Notes under the pieces: model-generated
Seen by the model: the letters and a program-made list of their open reading frames with translations, nothing else
What the model was told of the DNA's origin: nothing
Database searches by the model: none
Part shown: positions 1-9,911 of the stretch, in pieces
Layout: each line of letters opens with the position of its first letter
Position numbering within the stretch: position 1 is the first letter of the stretch
Position numbers and translations under genes: made by a program
NCBI GenBank assembly: GCA_028292405.1
Contig: JAQGMJ010000068.1
Location: 1 to 55,915 of the forward strand
From: Betaproteobacteria bacterium
GTDB taxonomy: Bacteria > Pseudomonadota > Gammaproteobacteria > Burkholderiales > JAEUOS01
Direction: 5' to 3'
Length of the DNA: 55,915 nt

Positions 1-521
1 GTGGCGGCCGCGGAGGGTTCGGCGGCGGCGGGCGGGGCCACCGGAGCAGCCGGGGTGGCCGCTGGGGCAGGCGCGGCTGCGACCATCGGCGGGGCCACCG
101 GCTTGATGTCGGCCGGGTCGAGCAGGAAGGTGTATTCGCGCACCAGGCGGCCGCTGGCCCAGTTGACTTCGATCAGTGCGTCGACAAACGGGTCGTTGAC
201 CGGCTGGACGGTGGACAGGCTCAGGTAGTAGTTGCCATTGGCGCGGCGATTGACGGCGACGCGCACGCCCAGCATGGCGGAACTCATCTCGACCCCGGCC
301 TGGCGATAGGCATCCGGGCCGGCCATCTTGCCGGCAAGGGTACTCGCCTCCGCCCGCGTTACCGAAGTGAGATCGATTTCAGCCCGCAGCGGTTGCCCCA
401 GCCCGGAGAGAACGGTCAATTGCCCCAGGCCCGCTGCGTGCGCGCCGGGCGCCACCAGCAGCGAGCCCGACAGGGCCAGCGCGGTAGCTACGGCGATTTT
501 CTTGAGTTTGTGTTGTCTCAC
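1..521 (-). CDS. fimV: FimV N-terminal region (partial, runs off the window)
   Basis: FimV is an inner-membrane, peptidoglycan-binding hub protein for polar pili and twitching. The translated start has a basic n-region (VRQHKLKK), a hydrophobic segment and an AHAA cleavage site, followed by the family's typical mature start (GLGQLTVLSGLGQPLRAEI) and an Ala/Pro-rich linker entering at the window edge. The start is a GTG at 519-521 with a GGGGGAG ribosome site nine bases upstream. The 3' part, with the expected LysM and C-terminal TPR-like domains, lies outside the window. The position downstream of asd on the same strand matches the usual betaproteobacterial order asd-fimV. Family assignment is strong; the function in this organism is inferred. 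Confidence 0.88.
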   Translation of the reverse strand, partial: MRQHKLKKIAVATALALSGSLLVAPGAHAAGLGQLTVLSGLGQPLRAEIDLTSVTRAEASTLAGKMAGPDAYRQAGVEMSSAMLGVRVAVNRRANGNYYLSLSTVQPVNDPFVDALIEVNWASGRLVREYTFLLDPADIKPVAPPMVAAAPAPAATPAAPVAPPAAAEPSAAA

Positions 522-1015
522 GGTGACTAACTCCCCCGGCCCCCTCGAATTGCGATGGGTGGCCCAGACGTGTAAACGCGCCCCTGCGAACGCGGCCGAA
601 CGCATGCAAAAACGCATGCCAATCATGCCGGCAGCATCCCAGGTGCTGATACTTCACCCGCGCACGGTGGACATGCAAATTCCAAACACCACGCGCAGGT
701 AGCGATTTCCCCAGATTATGAAGTTAACATCAAAAGGTTAGCCATGCAAGCTAAGCCTTGACTTGAAGTATGAGGCGTAGCTGCGAGGGCCGAACATGTG
801 TTGGGCGCAAGCAACGTTCCGCCCCCGCAGCTCGCGGCGGTGGCCGGCCAGAATTTGCGCAAAGTCAGCCAAAACCATGAAAAAGGGAGCCGCGGCTCCC
901 TTTTTCAATCTCCAGTGAGCGCTGAACCGGCCCCGACAGCAGCGCGGTGCGGCACCAATTTCGTTCTGAAATCGCGGAGTTATTAAAGGGGGCGCCCCCC
1001 TTGACCCGTACTTCT
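522..1015. other. asd-fimV intergenic region (noncoding)
   Basis: About 490 bases with no convincing gene. It holds a GC palindrome (GGGGGCGCCCCC, 988-999) followed on the minus strand by TTTAAT, plausibly the end of the asd transcript, and a stronger terminator hairpin at 880-906. The fimV promoter should lie between about 880 and 540. The AT-rich part around 700-740 is the best candidate, but no clear -35/-10 pair is seen. Confidence 0.6.
880..906. terminator. Bidirectional intrinsic terminator downstream of asd
   Basis: Perfect hairpin AAAAAGGGAGC-CGCG-GCTCCCTTTTT with T-runs on both strands. It lies 110 bases past the asd stop codon and would separate the asd/leu transcript from fimV. 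Confidence 0.75.
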
Positions 1016-2131
1016 TCAGGCTTCCAGCAGGATGCGCAACATCCGGCGCAGAGGCTCGGCCGCGCCCCAGAGAAGCTGGTCGCCCACGGTGAAGGCCGAA
1101 ATGTATTCCGGCCCCATCGACAGCTTGCGCAGGCGCCCCACCGGAGTCTGCAAGGTGCCGGTGATTTTCGCCGGCGACAGGTCGGCAATCGAGTCGTCGC
1201 GGCGGTTCGGCACCACGCTGGCCCAGGGGTTGGCGTCGGCCAGCATGCCCTCGATCTCGTCCAGCGGCACATCCTTCGTCAGTTTGATGGTCAGCGCCTG
1301 CGAATGGCAGCGCATCGCGCCGATACGCACGCACAAGCCGTCGATCGGGATCGGATTGTTTTCGCGGCCGAGAATCTTGTTGCCTTCGGCGGCGCCCTTC
1401 CACTCTTCCTTGCTCTGGCCGTTGCCCAGGTCTTTGTCGATCCAGGCGATCAGGCTGCCGGCCAGCGGGGCACCGAATTCCCTGGTGGGAAATTCCGCCG
1501 AGCGCATGGTGGTGGACACCTGGCGGTCGATATCGAGGATGGCGGAAGCCGGGTCTTTCAGCAGGCCCGCGACGGGATCGCGTAGCGCGCCCATCTGCGC
1601 GAGCAGTTCGCGCATGTTGGCCGCCCCGGCGCCGGAGGCGGCCTGGTAGGTCATCGCGGTCATCCACTCGATCAGGTTGGCCTTGAACAGGCCGTGCAGG
1701 GACATCAGCATCAGGCTGACGGTGCAATTGCCGCCGATGTAGTCGCGCACGCCGTCCTTGATGCCGCGGGCGATCACGTCCATGTTGACCGGGTCGAGGA
1801 TGATCAGCGCGTCGTTCTTCATCCGTAGCGCCGAGGCGGCGTCGATCCAGTAGCCCTTCCAGCCGCTAGCGCGCAGCTTCGGGTAGACCTCGTTGGTCCA
1901 GTCGCCACCCTGGCAGGTGATGACGATGTCCATCTTTTTCAGGTCGTCGATGCTGCCGGCGTCCAGCAGCTTGCCCGAGGGCTTGCCGCCCACGGTCGGA
2001 CCTTCCTTGCCCGCTGCCGAGGTGGAAAAGAACACCGGCTCGATGTGGCGAAAATCGCCTTCGGCTTCCATGCGCTGCATCAGCACGGAGCCCACCATGC
2101 CGCGCCAGCCGACCAACCCTATTTTTTTCAT
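1016..2131 (-). CDS. asd: Aspartate-semialdehyde dehydrogenase
   Basis: Catalyses NADPH-dependent reduction of aspartyl phosphate to aspartate semialdehyde, the branch point to lysine/diaminopimelate, threonine and methionine. The 371-residue product starts with the NADP-binding motif [14 protein letters not shown] and has the catalytic cysteine near residue 136 in GGNCTVSLM, typical of the gamma/beta-proteobacterial Asd class. The start ATG has GAGGT five bases upstream. It follows leuB by 85 bases on the same strand, as in many Burkholderiales, and probably belongs to the leu transcript. No truncation or odd feature. Confidence 0.96.
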   Translation of the reverse strand: MKKIGLVGWRGMVGSVLMQRMEAEGDFRHIEPVFFSTSAAGKEGPTVGGKPSGKLLDAGSIDDLKKMDIVITCQGGDWTNEVYPKLRASGWKGYWIDAASALRMKNDALIILDPVNMDVIARGIKDGVRDYIGGNCTVSLMLMSLHGLFKANLIEWMTAMTYQAASGAGAANMRELLAQMGALRDPVAGLLKDPASAILDIDRQVSTTMRSAEFPTREFGAPLAGSLIAWIDKDLGNGQSKEEWKGAAEGNKILGRENNPIPIDGLCVRIGAMRCHSQALTIKLTKDVPLDEIEGMLADANPWASVVPNRRDDSIADLSPAKITGTLQTPVGRLRKLSMGPEYISAFTVGDQLLWGAAEPLRRMLRILLEA

Positions 2132-2216
2132 GATTACCTCGCGTTGCAGTTGTCGAAACTTCTACTTTCCGGTCCCAGCGCCAAGGCCGGGGACCGTGAC
2201 AACTGAAACCTTGAAC

Positions 2217-3284
2217 CTATAACGCTTTGAGGACGGCGTCGCCCATCTCTTTGGTGCCCACTTTAGTGGTGCCGGTCTCGTAAATGTCGGCCGTGCGCAG
2301 GCCGTCTTTCAGCACCTTGCGCACCGCTTTTTCGATCTTCACGGCGGCCTCTTCCTGGTCGAAGGAATAGCGCAACAGCATGGCGGCGGAAAGGATGGAA
2401 GCCAGCGGATTGGCGATGTTCTTGCCGGCGATATCCGGCGCCGAGCCGTGGATCGGCTCATACAGGCCCTGGCGGCTTTCGTTGAGCGAAGCCGAGGGCT
2501 GCATGCCGATCGAGCCGGTCAGCATGGAGGCCTCGTCCGACAGGATGTCGCCGAAGATGTTGCCGGTGACGATGACGTCGAACTGCTTGGGGTTGCGCAC
2601 GAGTTGCATCGCAGCATTGTCCACGTACATGCTGGAAAACTCAACATCCGCATATTCCTTGGCGACTTCGGTGGCGACATCGCGCCACAGCTGCGAGGTT
2701 TCCAGCACGTTGGACTTGTCCACCGAGCACAGCTTCTTGCCGCGCTTGCGGGCGGCGATGAAGCCGACGTGCATGATGCGCCGCACTTCGCCCTCGGCGT
2801 AATGCATGGTATCGAAACCTTCACGCTGACCGGCCCAGGGACCCTTTTCCACCGTGCGGATGCCGCGCGGCTGGCCGAAGTAGATGTCGCCGGTGAGTTC
2901 ACGCAGGATCAGCACGTCCAGGCCCGAGACCACTTCGGGCTTGAGCGTGGAGGCATTGACCAGTTCCGGATAAACAATAGAGGGGCGCAGGTTGGCGAAC
3001 AGGTTGAGCTGCTTGCGCAAACCGAGCAGCGCCTGCTCCGGGCGCTTGGCGCGCGGCAGGGTGTCGTACTGCGGGCCGCCGATGGAGCCGAACAGAATCG
3101 CTTCGGACGCCTTGGCCAGTTTCAGCGTGGCTTCGGGCAGGGGGTCGCCACTGATGTCGTACGCAGCCCCGCCGACCGGCGCTTCTTCAAGCTCCATCGA
3201 CAGGCCGAGCGCTTTCAGCACGCGGACCGATTGAACCGTGATCTCTTGACCGATACCGTCGCCGGGGAGGACTGCTATTTTCAT
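2217..3284 (-). CDS. leuB: 3-isopropylmalate dehydrogenase
   Basis: NAD-dependent oxidative decarboxylation of 3-isopropylmalate to 2-oxoisocaproate, the third committed step of leucine synthesis. 355 residues, normal for the family. It shows the start [13 protein letters not shown], the substrate loop [14 protein letters not shown], the [11 protein letters not shown] segment and the metal/NAD region [13 protein letters not shown]. Its ATG overlaps the leuD stop by four bases (ATGA), indicating translational coupling in a leuC-leuD-leuB operon. Confidence 0.97.
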   Translation of the reverse strand: MKIAVLPGDGIGQEITVQSVRVLKALGLSMELEEAPVGGAAYDISGDPLPEATLKLAKASEAILFGSIGGPQYDTLPRAKRPEQALLGLRKQLNLFANLRPSIVYPELVNASTLKPEVVSGLDVLILRELTGDIYFGQPRGIRTVEKGPWAGQREGFDTMHYAEGEVRRIMHVGFIAARKRGKKLCSVDKSNVLETSQLWRDVATEVAKEYADVEFSSMYVDNAAMQLVRNPKQFDVIVTGNIFGDILSDEASMLTGSIGMQPSASLNESRQGLYEPIHGSAPDIAGKNIANPLASILSAAMLLRYSFDQEEAAVKIEKAVRKVLKDGLRTADIYETGTTKVGTKEMGDAVLKAL

Positions 3285-3940
3285 AGGGATGCGTTTGCGA
3301 TGTTTGTGCTGAAATAATAGGGATGGCGAATCTTGCGCGCCTCTTCGAACTTGCGGATCTTCTCCGCTTGCAGCAAGGTCAGGCTGATGTCGTCGAAGCC
3401 ATTGACCATGCAGTACTTGCGGTGGCCGCTGATCTCGAAGGGCATTTCCTCGCCGTCGGCGATCACCACCTGGCGCGGCAGGTCGATTTCGATCTGGAAG
3501 CCGACGAAGCCGTTGATTTTATCAATCAATCGGCGCACCTGGTCGGCCGTCAGGACGATCGGCAAAAAGCCGTTCTTGTACGAGTTGTTGAAAAAAATGT
3601 CGGCGAACGACGGCGCGATCACCGCGCGAAAGCCGTACTGCTGCAGCGCCCAGGGCGCGTGCTCGCGCGAAGAGCCGCAGCCGAAGTTCTTGCCTGCCAC
3701 CATGATGGACGCGCCCTGGTAGCGCGGCTGGTTCAGGATGAAGTCCGGGTTCAGCGGGCGCTTGGAATTATCCTTGCCCGGCTCGCCGGTGTCCTTGTAG
3801 CGCCAGGCGTCGAACAGGTTTTCGCCGTAGCCGGTCTTGTGGATCGACTTGAGGAACTGCTTCGGGATGATCGCGTCGGTATCGACGTTCTCGCGGTCCA
3901 TCGGGGCCGCGAGGCCCTTAAAAACTACGAATTTTTCCAT
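3281..3940 (-). CDS. leuD: 3-isopropylmalate dehydratase small subunit
   Basis: Small (swivel) subunit of isopropylmalate isomerase, partner of LeuC in converting 2- to 3-isopropylmalate. About 219 residues, usual for the family, with [18 protein letters not shown] as the characteristic substrate-binding loop. The start at 3940 (MEKFVVFKG) is preferred because AAAGG lies six bases upstream. An in-frame TTG 18 bases further upstream would add six residues but has no site. It overlaps leuB by four bases. The 112-base gap to leuC carries a structured repeat on the opposite strand. Confidence 0.96.
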   Translation of the reverse strand: MEKFVVFKGLAAPMDRENVDTDAIIPKQFLKSIHKTGYGENLFDAWRYKDTGEPGKDNSKRPLNPDFILNQPRYQGASIMVAGKNFGCGSSREHAPWALQQYGFRAVIAPSFADIFFNNSYKNGFLPIVLTADQVRRLIDKINGFVGFQIEIDLPRQVVIADGEEMPFEISGHRKYCMVNGFDDISLTLLQAEKIRKFEEARKIRHPYYFSTNIANASL

Positions 3941-3955
3941 GATGTGCCTTTCAGT

Positions 3956-4045
3956 CAAAAGTAAAAACCTACTTTTGTCTGCTTTCAGTTTGCAAAAAAT
4001 CGCTGGCAGAGCCAGTCGATTTTTTGATTAACAGCGACGAAAAAC
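3956..4045 (+). repeat. Structured intergenic repeat, copy C (in the leuC-leuD gap)
   Basis: One of four related elements. Read on the plus strand it has hairpin 1, CAAAAGTA-AAAACC-TACTTTTG (3956-3977), then hairpin 2 with arms AAAAAATCG/CGATTTTTT and CTGGC/GCCAG (3994-4025, one bulged base), then the tail ATTAACAGCGACGAAAAAC. The loop AAAACC of hairpin 1 and the tail match the copies at 53.4 and 55.3 kb, while the stems differ in sequence but keep pairing. In this copy the repeat lies antisense to the leu operon, and its tail runs to within eight bases of the leuC stop codon. Confidence 0.7.
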
Positions 4046-4052
4046 CAAAGTC

Positions 4053-5474
4053 TTAAAGAAGCTTGCGGATATCGGCGAAGCGGCCTTCGATGGCGGCAGC
4101 AGCAGCCATCGCCGGGCTAACGAGGTGGGTACGCCCACCCGCGCCCTGCCGACCCTCGAAATTACGGTTCGAGGTGGAGGCGCAGCGCTCGCCCGGTTCC
4201 AGCTTGTCGGCATTCATCGCCAGGCACATCGAGCAGCCGGGCTCGCGCCAGTCGAAGCCCGCGTCCTTGAAAATCTTGTCCAGCCCCTCGGCTTCCGCCT
4301 GCAGCTTGACCTGGCCGGAGCCCGGCACCACCAGCGCGGCCTTGACGTTCGAAGCCACCTTCTTGCCCAGGCGCTTGACCACCCATGCCGCCTGGCGCAT
4401 GTCTTCGATGCGCGAGTTGGTGCAGGAACCGATGAACACCTTGTCGAGGCGGATGTCGGTGATCGGCACGTTGGGCGTAAGGCCCATGTAGACCAACGCG
4501 CGTTCCATCGCATCGCGCTTGCTGGCATCCTTCTCGCGCTCGGGATCGGGCACGCGGCCTTCGACCGTGGTGACCATCTCGGGCGAGGTGCCCCAGGTGA
4601 CTTGCGGCGCGATCTCTTCACCGCGCATTTCCACCACCACGTCGAATACCGCGCCATCGTCGGTCTTCATGGTGCGCCAGTACTGGCAGGCCACATCCCA
4701 CTCGCGGCCGGTGGGCGCGAAGGTGCGGCCCTTTAAATAGCTGAGCGTGGTTTCATCCACGCCGACCATGCCGGCGCGCGCGCCCGCCTCGATCGCCATG
4801 TTGCACAGGGTCATGCGCCCTTCCATCGACAGCGAACGGATCGCCGAGCCGCCGAACTCGATGGCGCAGCCGGTGCCGCCGGCGGTGCCGATCTTGCCGA
4901 TGATCGCCAGCGCCACATCCTTGCCGGTGATGCCGGGGGCGAGCGTGCCTTCCACTCGCACCAGCATGTTCTTGAACTTGCGCTGCACCAGGCATTGCGT
5001 GGCCATCACGTGCTCGACCTCGGAGGTGCCGATGCCGTGCGCCAGGCAGCCGAAGGCGCCGTGGGTGGAGGTGTGGGAATCGCCGCACACCACTGTCATG
5101 CCCGGCAGCGTCGCGCCGTTCTCCGGCCCGATGACGTGGACGATGCCCTGGCGCTTGTCGAGGAAGGGGTAGTAGGCGAGCGCGCCGGTAGCCTTGATGT
5201 TTTTGTCGAGGGTGACGATCTGCTCCAGCGAGATCGGATCGACGACCCCGTCAAGCCCGCGCTCCCAGCCATCGGTAGGCGTGTTGTGGTCGGCGGTGGA
5301 GACGATGGAGTCCGGGCGCCAGACCTTGCGGCCGGCCTCGCGCAAGCCTTCGTAGGCCTGCGGGCTGGTGACTTCGTGCACCAGGTGGCGGTCGATGTAC
5401 AGCAGGGCCGTACCGTCCTCTTCGGTGTGGACGACGTGGCTATCCCAGAGTTTGTCGTAAAGCGTTTGGGGCAT
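4053..5474 (-). CDS. leuC: 3-isopropylmalate dehydratase large subunit
   Basis: Aconitase-family large subunit of isopropylmalate isomerase, carrying a 4Fe-4S cluster. 473 residues. The three cluster cysteines are visible: C351 in GSCTNSR, and C414 and C417 in GCSMCLAMN. The N-terminal [12 protein letters not shown] and the [12 protein letters not shown] loop are typical. First gene of the leuC-leuD-leuB(-asd) minus-strand unit. The upstream 231 bases to the divergent mug gene should hold its promoter, but no clear box was recognised. Confidence 0.97.
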   Translation of the reverse strand: MPQTLYDKLWDSHVVHTEEDGTALLYIDRHLVHEVTSPQAYEGLREAGRKVWRPDSIVSTADHNTPTDGWERGLDGVVDPISLEQIVTLDKNIKATGALAYYPFLDKRQGIVHVIGPENGATLPGMTVVCGDSHTSTHGAFGCLAHGIGTSEVEHVMATQCLVQRKFKNMLVRVEGTLAPGITGKDVALAIIGKIGTAGGTGCAIEFGGSAIRSLSMEGRMTLCNMAIEAGARAGMVGVDETTLSYLKGRTFAPTGREWDVACQYWRTMKTDDGAVFDVVVEMRGEEIAPQVTWGTSPEMVTTVEGRVPDPEREKDASKRDAMERALVYMGLTPNVPITDIRLDKVFIGSCTNSRIEDMRQAAWVVKRLGKKVASNVKAALVVPGSGQVKLQAEAEGLDKIFKDAGFDWREPGCSMCLAMNADKLEPGERCASTSNRNFEGRQGAGGRTHLVSPAMAAAAAIEGRFADIRKLL

Positions 5475-5705
5475 GGCTGGTTACCTGAAGGGCTGCGTTG
5501 CCTTGGCAAGATCGCGCGAACAGATCATGCAAAAGCGGGCGCAAAAAGGGACTCCAATTATGCCATAACGCCCCCTCTTTTTCCCCTTCCAAACAAAGGC
5601 TTGAGGGATTTCGCCGATAAGGGAGCGAGCCTTCGCGAAAATGCAAGGCTGGAGCGGTTTATCATCCATGCGCAGATCAGCGTCACCATGGAGCGTCGAC
5701 AAAAA

Positions 5706-6272
5706 ATGAGCAGAGCCCAAGACCCGCGCACCCTTCCCGCCCCAGCCGATATCGCGGCGCCCGGGCCATTGCCCGACGTGATATCAAAGGATCTGGCGGC
5801 GGTTTTTTGCGGCATCAATCCAGGCCTGAGGGCGGCGGCCACCGGTCACCACTTTGCGGGAAACGGCAACCGCTTCTGGCAGGTGCTGCATCTGGCCGGG
5901 TTCACGCCGCAGTTGCTGCGCCCGGAGAACGACCGGCAACTACTCGCCTGTGGATATGGGCTGACGACGGCGGTAGGCCGGCCGACGGCCAAGGCCAGCG
6001 AGCTGACATCGCTCGAATTCCTCGAATCGACCGCGGCCTTGCGCAAGAAGATCGAGCGTTATCGCCCGGCTTATATCGCCTTCCTGGGAAAGGCCGCCTA
6101 CGCAGCCATCTCGGGGCAGCCGCAGGTTGCATGGGGGCCCCAGGCGGAAACATTCGGCGGCTCGAAAGTCTGGCTGCTGCCCAATCCAAGCGGCTTGAAC
6201 CGCTCCTTCAGCCTCGATGACCTGGTCGCGGCTTATGGGAAATTATTGCTGGCGACCCGCACGGCCTCTTAA
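5706..6272 (+). CDS. mug: G/U mismatch-specific DNA glycosylase (Mug/TDG family)
   Basis: Removes uracil or thymine (or ethenocytosine) from G-mispairs at the start of base-excision repair. About 188 residues with the two family motifs: GINPG (residues 36-40), the active-site strand, and NPSGLN (about 160-165), the intercalation loop. The start at 5706 (MSRAQD) is chosen because GGAG lies 12 bases upstream. An in-frame ATG at 5688 (MERRQK) would add six residues and cannot be excluded. Single gene, divergent from leuC. Confidence 0.9.
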   Translation: MSRAQDPRTLPAPADIAAPGPLPDVISKDLAAVFCGINPGLRAAATGHHFAGNGNRFWQVLHLAGFTPQLLRPENDRQLLACGYGLTTAVGRPTAKASELTSLEFLESTAALRKKIERYRPAYIAFLGKAAYAAISGQPQVAWGPQAETFGGSKVWLLPNPSGLNRSFSLDDLVAAYGKLLLATRTAS

Positions 6273-6695
6273 CTCCTTGTGTCGCTGTCGCCTTGTCCGG
6301 GCGGCAGGCCTGGCGTCCGCATTCAAGACCCATCTCAAGCGGCCACCCCGCTCCTCCACTGCCGTCCCTTAATAACAGCAAGGTGCCAAACCAGGGGGGT
6401 CTCGCACCCTTTGTGATCAGGCGCGCACCATGATGACGCATCGTGGCCCCACGCGGTCGCAGATGACCAAATGTGACCACGACGGAAGTCAGCTCCCTGC
6501 TTTGTGACATAGCCAAAGCGACAGCCAAAGTGCTTGCCGCTGACGGTAGCGCTGCCGTCGCTCGCACGCAAACCTTGGCAAGCTTATTGCGATCCGCCTG
6601 TATCCAGTATCCAAAAACGCCTGCGCGCCCGACGCGTCAGGCGATCAGATCTCCGCCCGACTTCCCAACTTCCCAACTTCCCCAACAGGATAGCC
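6273..6695. other. Noncoding region upstream of the ABC transporter operon
   Basis: No gene recognised in 423 bases. It should contain the promoter of the downstream importer/RidA operon. The 7-mer GTATCCA occurs twice in tandem at 6600-6613, about 90 bases before the first start codon, and could be a regulator site. A TTGGCA at about 6574 might be a -35 box, but the matching -10 is poor. Confidence 0.5.
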
Positions 6696-7718
6696 ATGCA
6701 AATCCCCAAACTCTCCGTCCGCCGGCTCGTGCCGCTGTTCGCGCTGGCCTGCGCCGCGCTGCTGCAACCGGCCGCCGCCGCGGAGCTGCGCAAGACCAAG
6801 GTCACCATCCCGGTCACCGTGCTTAATTTCTATCCGCTCTATGCAGGCGTGGAAAAAGGCTATTTCGCCAAGGAAGGCCTGGACCTCGAAATCATCTCGA
6901 CCTCGGGCGACGGCCCTGACGTCGATGCCCTCATCTCCGGCAGCGTCGACTTCACCGTCTCGACCCCGAACCGCCTGATGACCAGCCATGCGCAGGGCAA
7001 GCCGCTCCTGGGCATCATGAACGTCGGCAACCGCATGTCGATGGAGTGCTTCATGAACAAGGAGATCGCCACCGGCCTGGGCGTGAGCCTGCAGATGCCG
7101 CTGGACAAGCGCCTGGCCGCGCTCAAGGGCCTGACCCTGGCCGGCACCCGCCCCGGCGCCTTCTCCTATCTCCTGCCGCTGTCGTACGCCAAGCGCGCCG
7201 GCTACGTGCCGCAGAAGGACGTGCAATTGGTCGGCGTCGGCGGCGGCCCCGGCATGATCGCGGCGGTCGAAAACAAGAATGTTGCCGTCGCCTGCGGCGC
7301 CAGCCCGCTGATCGAGATGGCGGTGGCCCGCGGCAAATCGGTGGTGTTCACTGAAAACATCCGGGGCGTCGATCCCGCCTTCGAAAACTTCCTCTACGAA
7401 GTGCTCTACGTGCGCCCCGACTTCGCCGCCAAGGAGCCCGAGACGGTGAGGAAAATGATCCGCGGCCTGCTGGCAGCGATCAAGTTCATCCAGACCGCGC
7501 CGGATGCCGAGCAATTGCCGATCATGAAAAAGTATTTCGGTGGCGCGCCGGACGACATCCTCCTGCAGGCCCTCTCCACCACCAAGCTGGGATTCCGGGC
7601 GGACGGGCGCATTACCGACGAAGCGGTGAAAAAGGCGGCCGATTTCCTGATCCAGACCGGCGCGATCACCTCGGCGCCCGCGGCCAAGGACATCACCAGC
7701 AACGCCTTCTTGCCCTGA
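6696..7718 (+). CDS. NitT/TauT-type ABC transporter substrate-binding protein
   Basis: Periplasmic binding protein of the NMT1/THI5-like family that delivers a small solute to the importer encoded by the next two genes. 340 residues, with an N-terminal signal peptide (basic start, hydrophobic core, PAAAA cleavage region near residue 28). The mature start VTIPVTVLNFYPLYAGVEKGYF is typical of the family. ATG with AGGA six bases upstream. Eight bases separate it from the ATPase gene. Substrate unknown; relatives carry nitrate, sulfonates, thiamine precursors or aromatic acids, and the RidA neighbours point to an N-containing or ketoacid-forming compound (inference). Confidence 0.88.
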   Translation: MQIPKLSVRRLVPLFALACAALLQPAAAAELRKTKVTIPVTVLNFYPLYAGVEKGYFAKEGLDLEIISTSGDGPDVDALISGSVDFTVSTPNRLMTSHAQGKPLLGIMNVGNRMSMECFMNKEIATGLGVSLQMPLDKRLAALKGLTLAGTRPGAFSYLLPLSYAKRAGYVPQKDVQLVGVGGGPGMIAAVENKNVAVACGASPLIEMAVARGKSVVFTENIRGVDPAFENFLYEVLYVRPDFAAKEPETVRKMIRGLLAAIKFIQTAPDAEQLPIMKKYFGGAPDDILLQALSTTKLGFRADGRITDEAVKKAADFLIQTGAITSAPAAKDITSNAFLP

Positions 7719-7726
7719 GGCATGCC

Positions 7727-8611
7727 ATGGAAGTTGAGCAACTTGAACGCGAGGCCGGCAACATGACCTCGACAATCGCCGCTTCAACGGCCGGCGCATC
7801 GGCGGCCAACCCGTCGGCGCCGGCATCGCCGGCCGCCGACTACCTGGTGCTGAGCAATATCGCCAAGACCTTCATCGCCCGCGGCAATGCGACCAACGCC
7901 CTGTCGGCCACCAATCTCACCATCGGCCAGGGGCAGTTCGTCACCCTGGTGGGTCCCAGCGGCTGCGGCAAGTCAACGCTGCTCAACCTGGTGGCCGGGC
8001 TGATCGAGCCCTCGGAAGGCACCATCACCATCGGCGGCGCGCCGGTGCGTGGCACCGACCGGCGCATCGGCTACGTGACGCAAGCCGACAACCTGCTGCC
8101 CTGGCGCACGCTGCGCGACAACGTCGCCTTTCCGCTGGAGCTGGCCGGGGTGCCGGTGGCCGAGCGCCGCGAGCGCGCCGACTTTTGGATGCACCGCGTC
8201 GGCCTGGCCGGCTTCGGCGATGCCTACCCGAGCGAACTCTCCGGCGGCATGCGCCAGCGCGGAAATATCATCCGTACATTGATCTACGGCCCGCCCGTCA
8301 TTCTGATGGACGAGCCCTTCGGACCACTGGACGCCCAGACCCGCATCGTCTTGCAGGACCTGCTGCTGTCGATCTGGGAAGAAAGTCGCAGCACCGTGCT
8401 GTTCGTCACCCACGATTTGTCGGAAGCGATTTCGCTGGCCGACCAGGTGGTGCTGATGGGCACCAAGCCGGGCCGGGTGATCCGCTGCGAGAACGTCGGC
8501 ATCGAGCGGCCGCGCGACATTTTCCAGATCCACGAGCACCCCGAGTACCGCCGCCTGTACAAGCAAATCTGGAACGACCTGGGCGCCCAGGTCAAGAAGG
8601 CTGTCGAATAG
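7727..8611 (+). CDS. NitT/TauT-type ABC transporter ATP-binding protein
   Basis: ATPase of the importer. Walker A GPSGCGKST (residues 76-84), Q-loop near Q119, signature LSGGMRQRG (171-179) and Walker B ILMDEP (192-197) are all intact, with the H-loop in FVTHDLSEA. 294 residues including an Ala/Ser-rich N-terminal extension of about 38 residues. The start at 7727 has GAGG six bases upstream. A second in-frame ATG at 7763 (MTSTIAAS), also with a GAGG, would give a length nearer the family norm. Same operon as its neighbours. Confidence 0.93.
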   Translation: MEVEQLEREAGNMTSTIAASTAGASAANPSAPASPAADYLVLSNIAKTFIARGNATNALSATNLTIGQGQFVTLVGPSGCGKSTLLNLVAGLIEPSEGTITIGGAPVRGTDRRIGYVTQADNLLPWRTLRDNVAFPLELAGVPVAERRERADFWMHRVGLAGFGDAYPSELSGGMRQRGNIIRTLIYGPPVILMDEPFGPLDAQTRIVLQDLLLSIWEESRSTVLFVTHDLSEAISLADQVVLMGTKPGRVIRCENVGIERPRDIFQIHEHPEYRRLYKQIWNDLGAQVKKAVE

Positions 8612-8631
8612 CCGCCGATGAAAATCACGCC

Positions 8632-9447
8632 ATGACAAGCAGACCCTCCCTCTTCGACCCTGACAGCGCCCGCGCGGTGTTCATCGGCCGCCTGCTGCTG
8701 GCCGTCTCCGTGCTGCTGCTGTGGCAACTCGGCGCCGGCCACCTGTTCGACATTTTCTTTTTCGGCAAGCCTACGCTGATCGCCGCCTCCATCTTCAACG
8801 ACCTCCGCGACCCCGGCTTCTACAGGGACCTCGGCGTCACCGGCATGGAGTTCGGCATGGGCTACGTGATCGGCGGCTTCGCCGGCATCGCCTGCGGCGT
8901 GCTGCTGGCGCGCTGGCGCTACATGGCCAAGCTGGCCGACCCTTTCCTGCAAGCGCTCAACGCGGTGCCGCGCATTGCATTGGCGCCGATGCTGATCGTC
9001 TGGTTCGGCATCGGCATGAGTTCCAAGGTGTTCCTGGCGGCCACGCTGGTGTTTTTCATCATGTTCTTCAACACGCTTTCGGGCATCCGCAGTGTCAGCC
9101 CGGCGCTGTGTTCGGTGGCGAAAATCCAGGGCGCCACGCAGTGGCAGATCTTTACCAAGATCATGCTGCCCTCCGCCTCGTCGTGGATTTTCACCGGCCT
9201 GAAGATGAGCCTGCCCTTCGCGCTGGTGGGCGTGATCCTCGGCGAGTTCATGGTCTCCTCCGTCGGCCTGGGCTACCGCCTGAACGCCTATGCCACCGCC
9301 TACAACACCAGCGCGGCGCTGGGCATGATCATGATCATGATGTGCCTGATGATGCTGCTTACCTGGGGCGCCAACGCACTCGACGCACGCCTGATGGGCT
9401 GGCGCGATGGCGGCGGCGACGGCGCTGCGGCCGCGTTGAAAGCATAG
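8632..9447 (+). CDS. NitT/TauT-type ABC transporter permease
   Basis: Inner-membrane permease, about 271 residues with roughly six hydrophobic segments, e.g. LLLAVSVLLLWQLGAG near the start and MIMIMMCLMMLLTWGA near the end. The cytoplasmic EAA-type loop that docks to the ATPase is seen in AKIQGATQWQIFTKIMLP. It starts 20 bases after the ATPase gene and ends 41 bases before the first RidA gene, so the RidA genes are probably cotranscribed with the transporter. Confidence 0.93.
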   Translation: MTSRPSLFDPDSARAVFIGRLLLAVSVLLLWQLGAGHLFDIFFFGKPTLIAASIFNDLRDPGFYRDLGVTGMEFGMGYVIGGFAGIACGVLLARWRYMAKLADPFLQALNAVPRIALAPMLIVWFGIGMSSKVFLAATLVFFIMFFNTLSGIRSVSPALCSVAKIQGATQWQIFTKIMLPSASSWIFTGLKMSLPFALVGVILGEFMVSSVGLGYRLNAYATAYNTSAALGMIMIMMCLMMLLTWGANALDARLMGWRDGGGDGAAAALKA

Positions 9448-9488
9448 ACCCGGCGTAAACCCGCAAGACCTTATCGCAGGAAATTCAC

Positions 9489-9911
9489 ATGGCAGAACGC
9501 ACGGTCCTCGAACCAAAAAACACCCACCTCAACGTCTCGCGCAACAAGAACTTGCCGCACAACCCGGGCATCCGCGTCGGCGAGCTGGTGTTTCTCTCCG
9601 GCATGGTGGCGGTCGATCCAACCAACGGAAAAATCCGCACCGGCACCGTCGAGGAAGAAACCCGCATGGTGCTGTCGAACATGAAGCACATGCTTGAATC
9701 CGCCGGCACCGGCATGGAGAACGCGGTGAAGCTCACCGTCAACTTGTCCGACCGCTCGGGCTACGACGACATGAACCGCGTCTACCGCGAGTTTTTCGGC
9801 GGCAACAGCCCGCCGGCCTGCTCGGTGAACGTGGTCGAGCTTTCCTTCGGCCTGAAGATCGAGATCGAATGCCTGGCGGCGATGCCGACCACAACGGGAA
9901 GCGTGCAATGA
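9489..9911 (+). CDS. RidA/YjgF/UK114 family protein, paralogue 1 (lacks the catalytic Arg)
   Basis: RidA proteins hydrolyse reactive enamine/imine intermediates. Several subgroups have other or unknown roles, including 2-aminomuconate deaminase and RutC. 140 residues with the chorismate-mutase-like fold sequence (VGELVFLSGMVAVDP, AVKLTVNLSD, IEIECLAA). The arginine that binds the substrate carboxylate (R105 in E. coli RidA) is replaced by cysteine at 111 (PPACSV), so it is probably not a standard 2-iminoacid deaminase. Its stop overlaps the next start by four bases. First of four consecutive family members. Confidence 0.88.
   Translation: MAERTVLEPKNTHLNVSRNKNLPHNPGIRVGELVFLSGMVAVDPTNGKIRTGTVEEETRMVLSNMKHMLESAGTGMENAVKLTVNLSDRSGYDDMNRVYREFFGGNSPPACSVNVVELSFGLKIEIECLAAMPTTTGSVQ

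Noticed and set aside
1..228. Plus-strand Ala/Gly-rich frame at the window start
   Set aside because: It is the antisense of the Ala/Pro-rich linker of fimV.
3941..4052. Small entericidin-like lipoprotein gene expected between leuC and leuD in some Burkholderiales
   Set aside because: No signal/lipobox reading frame is present; the gap contains the structured repeat instead.
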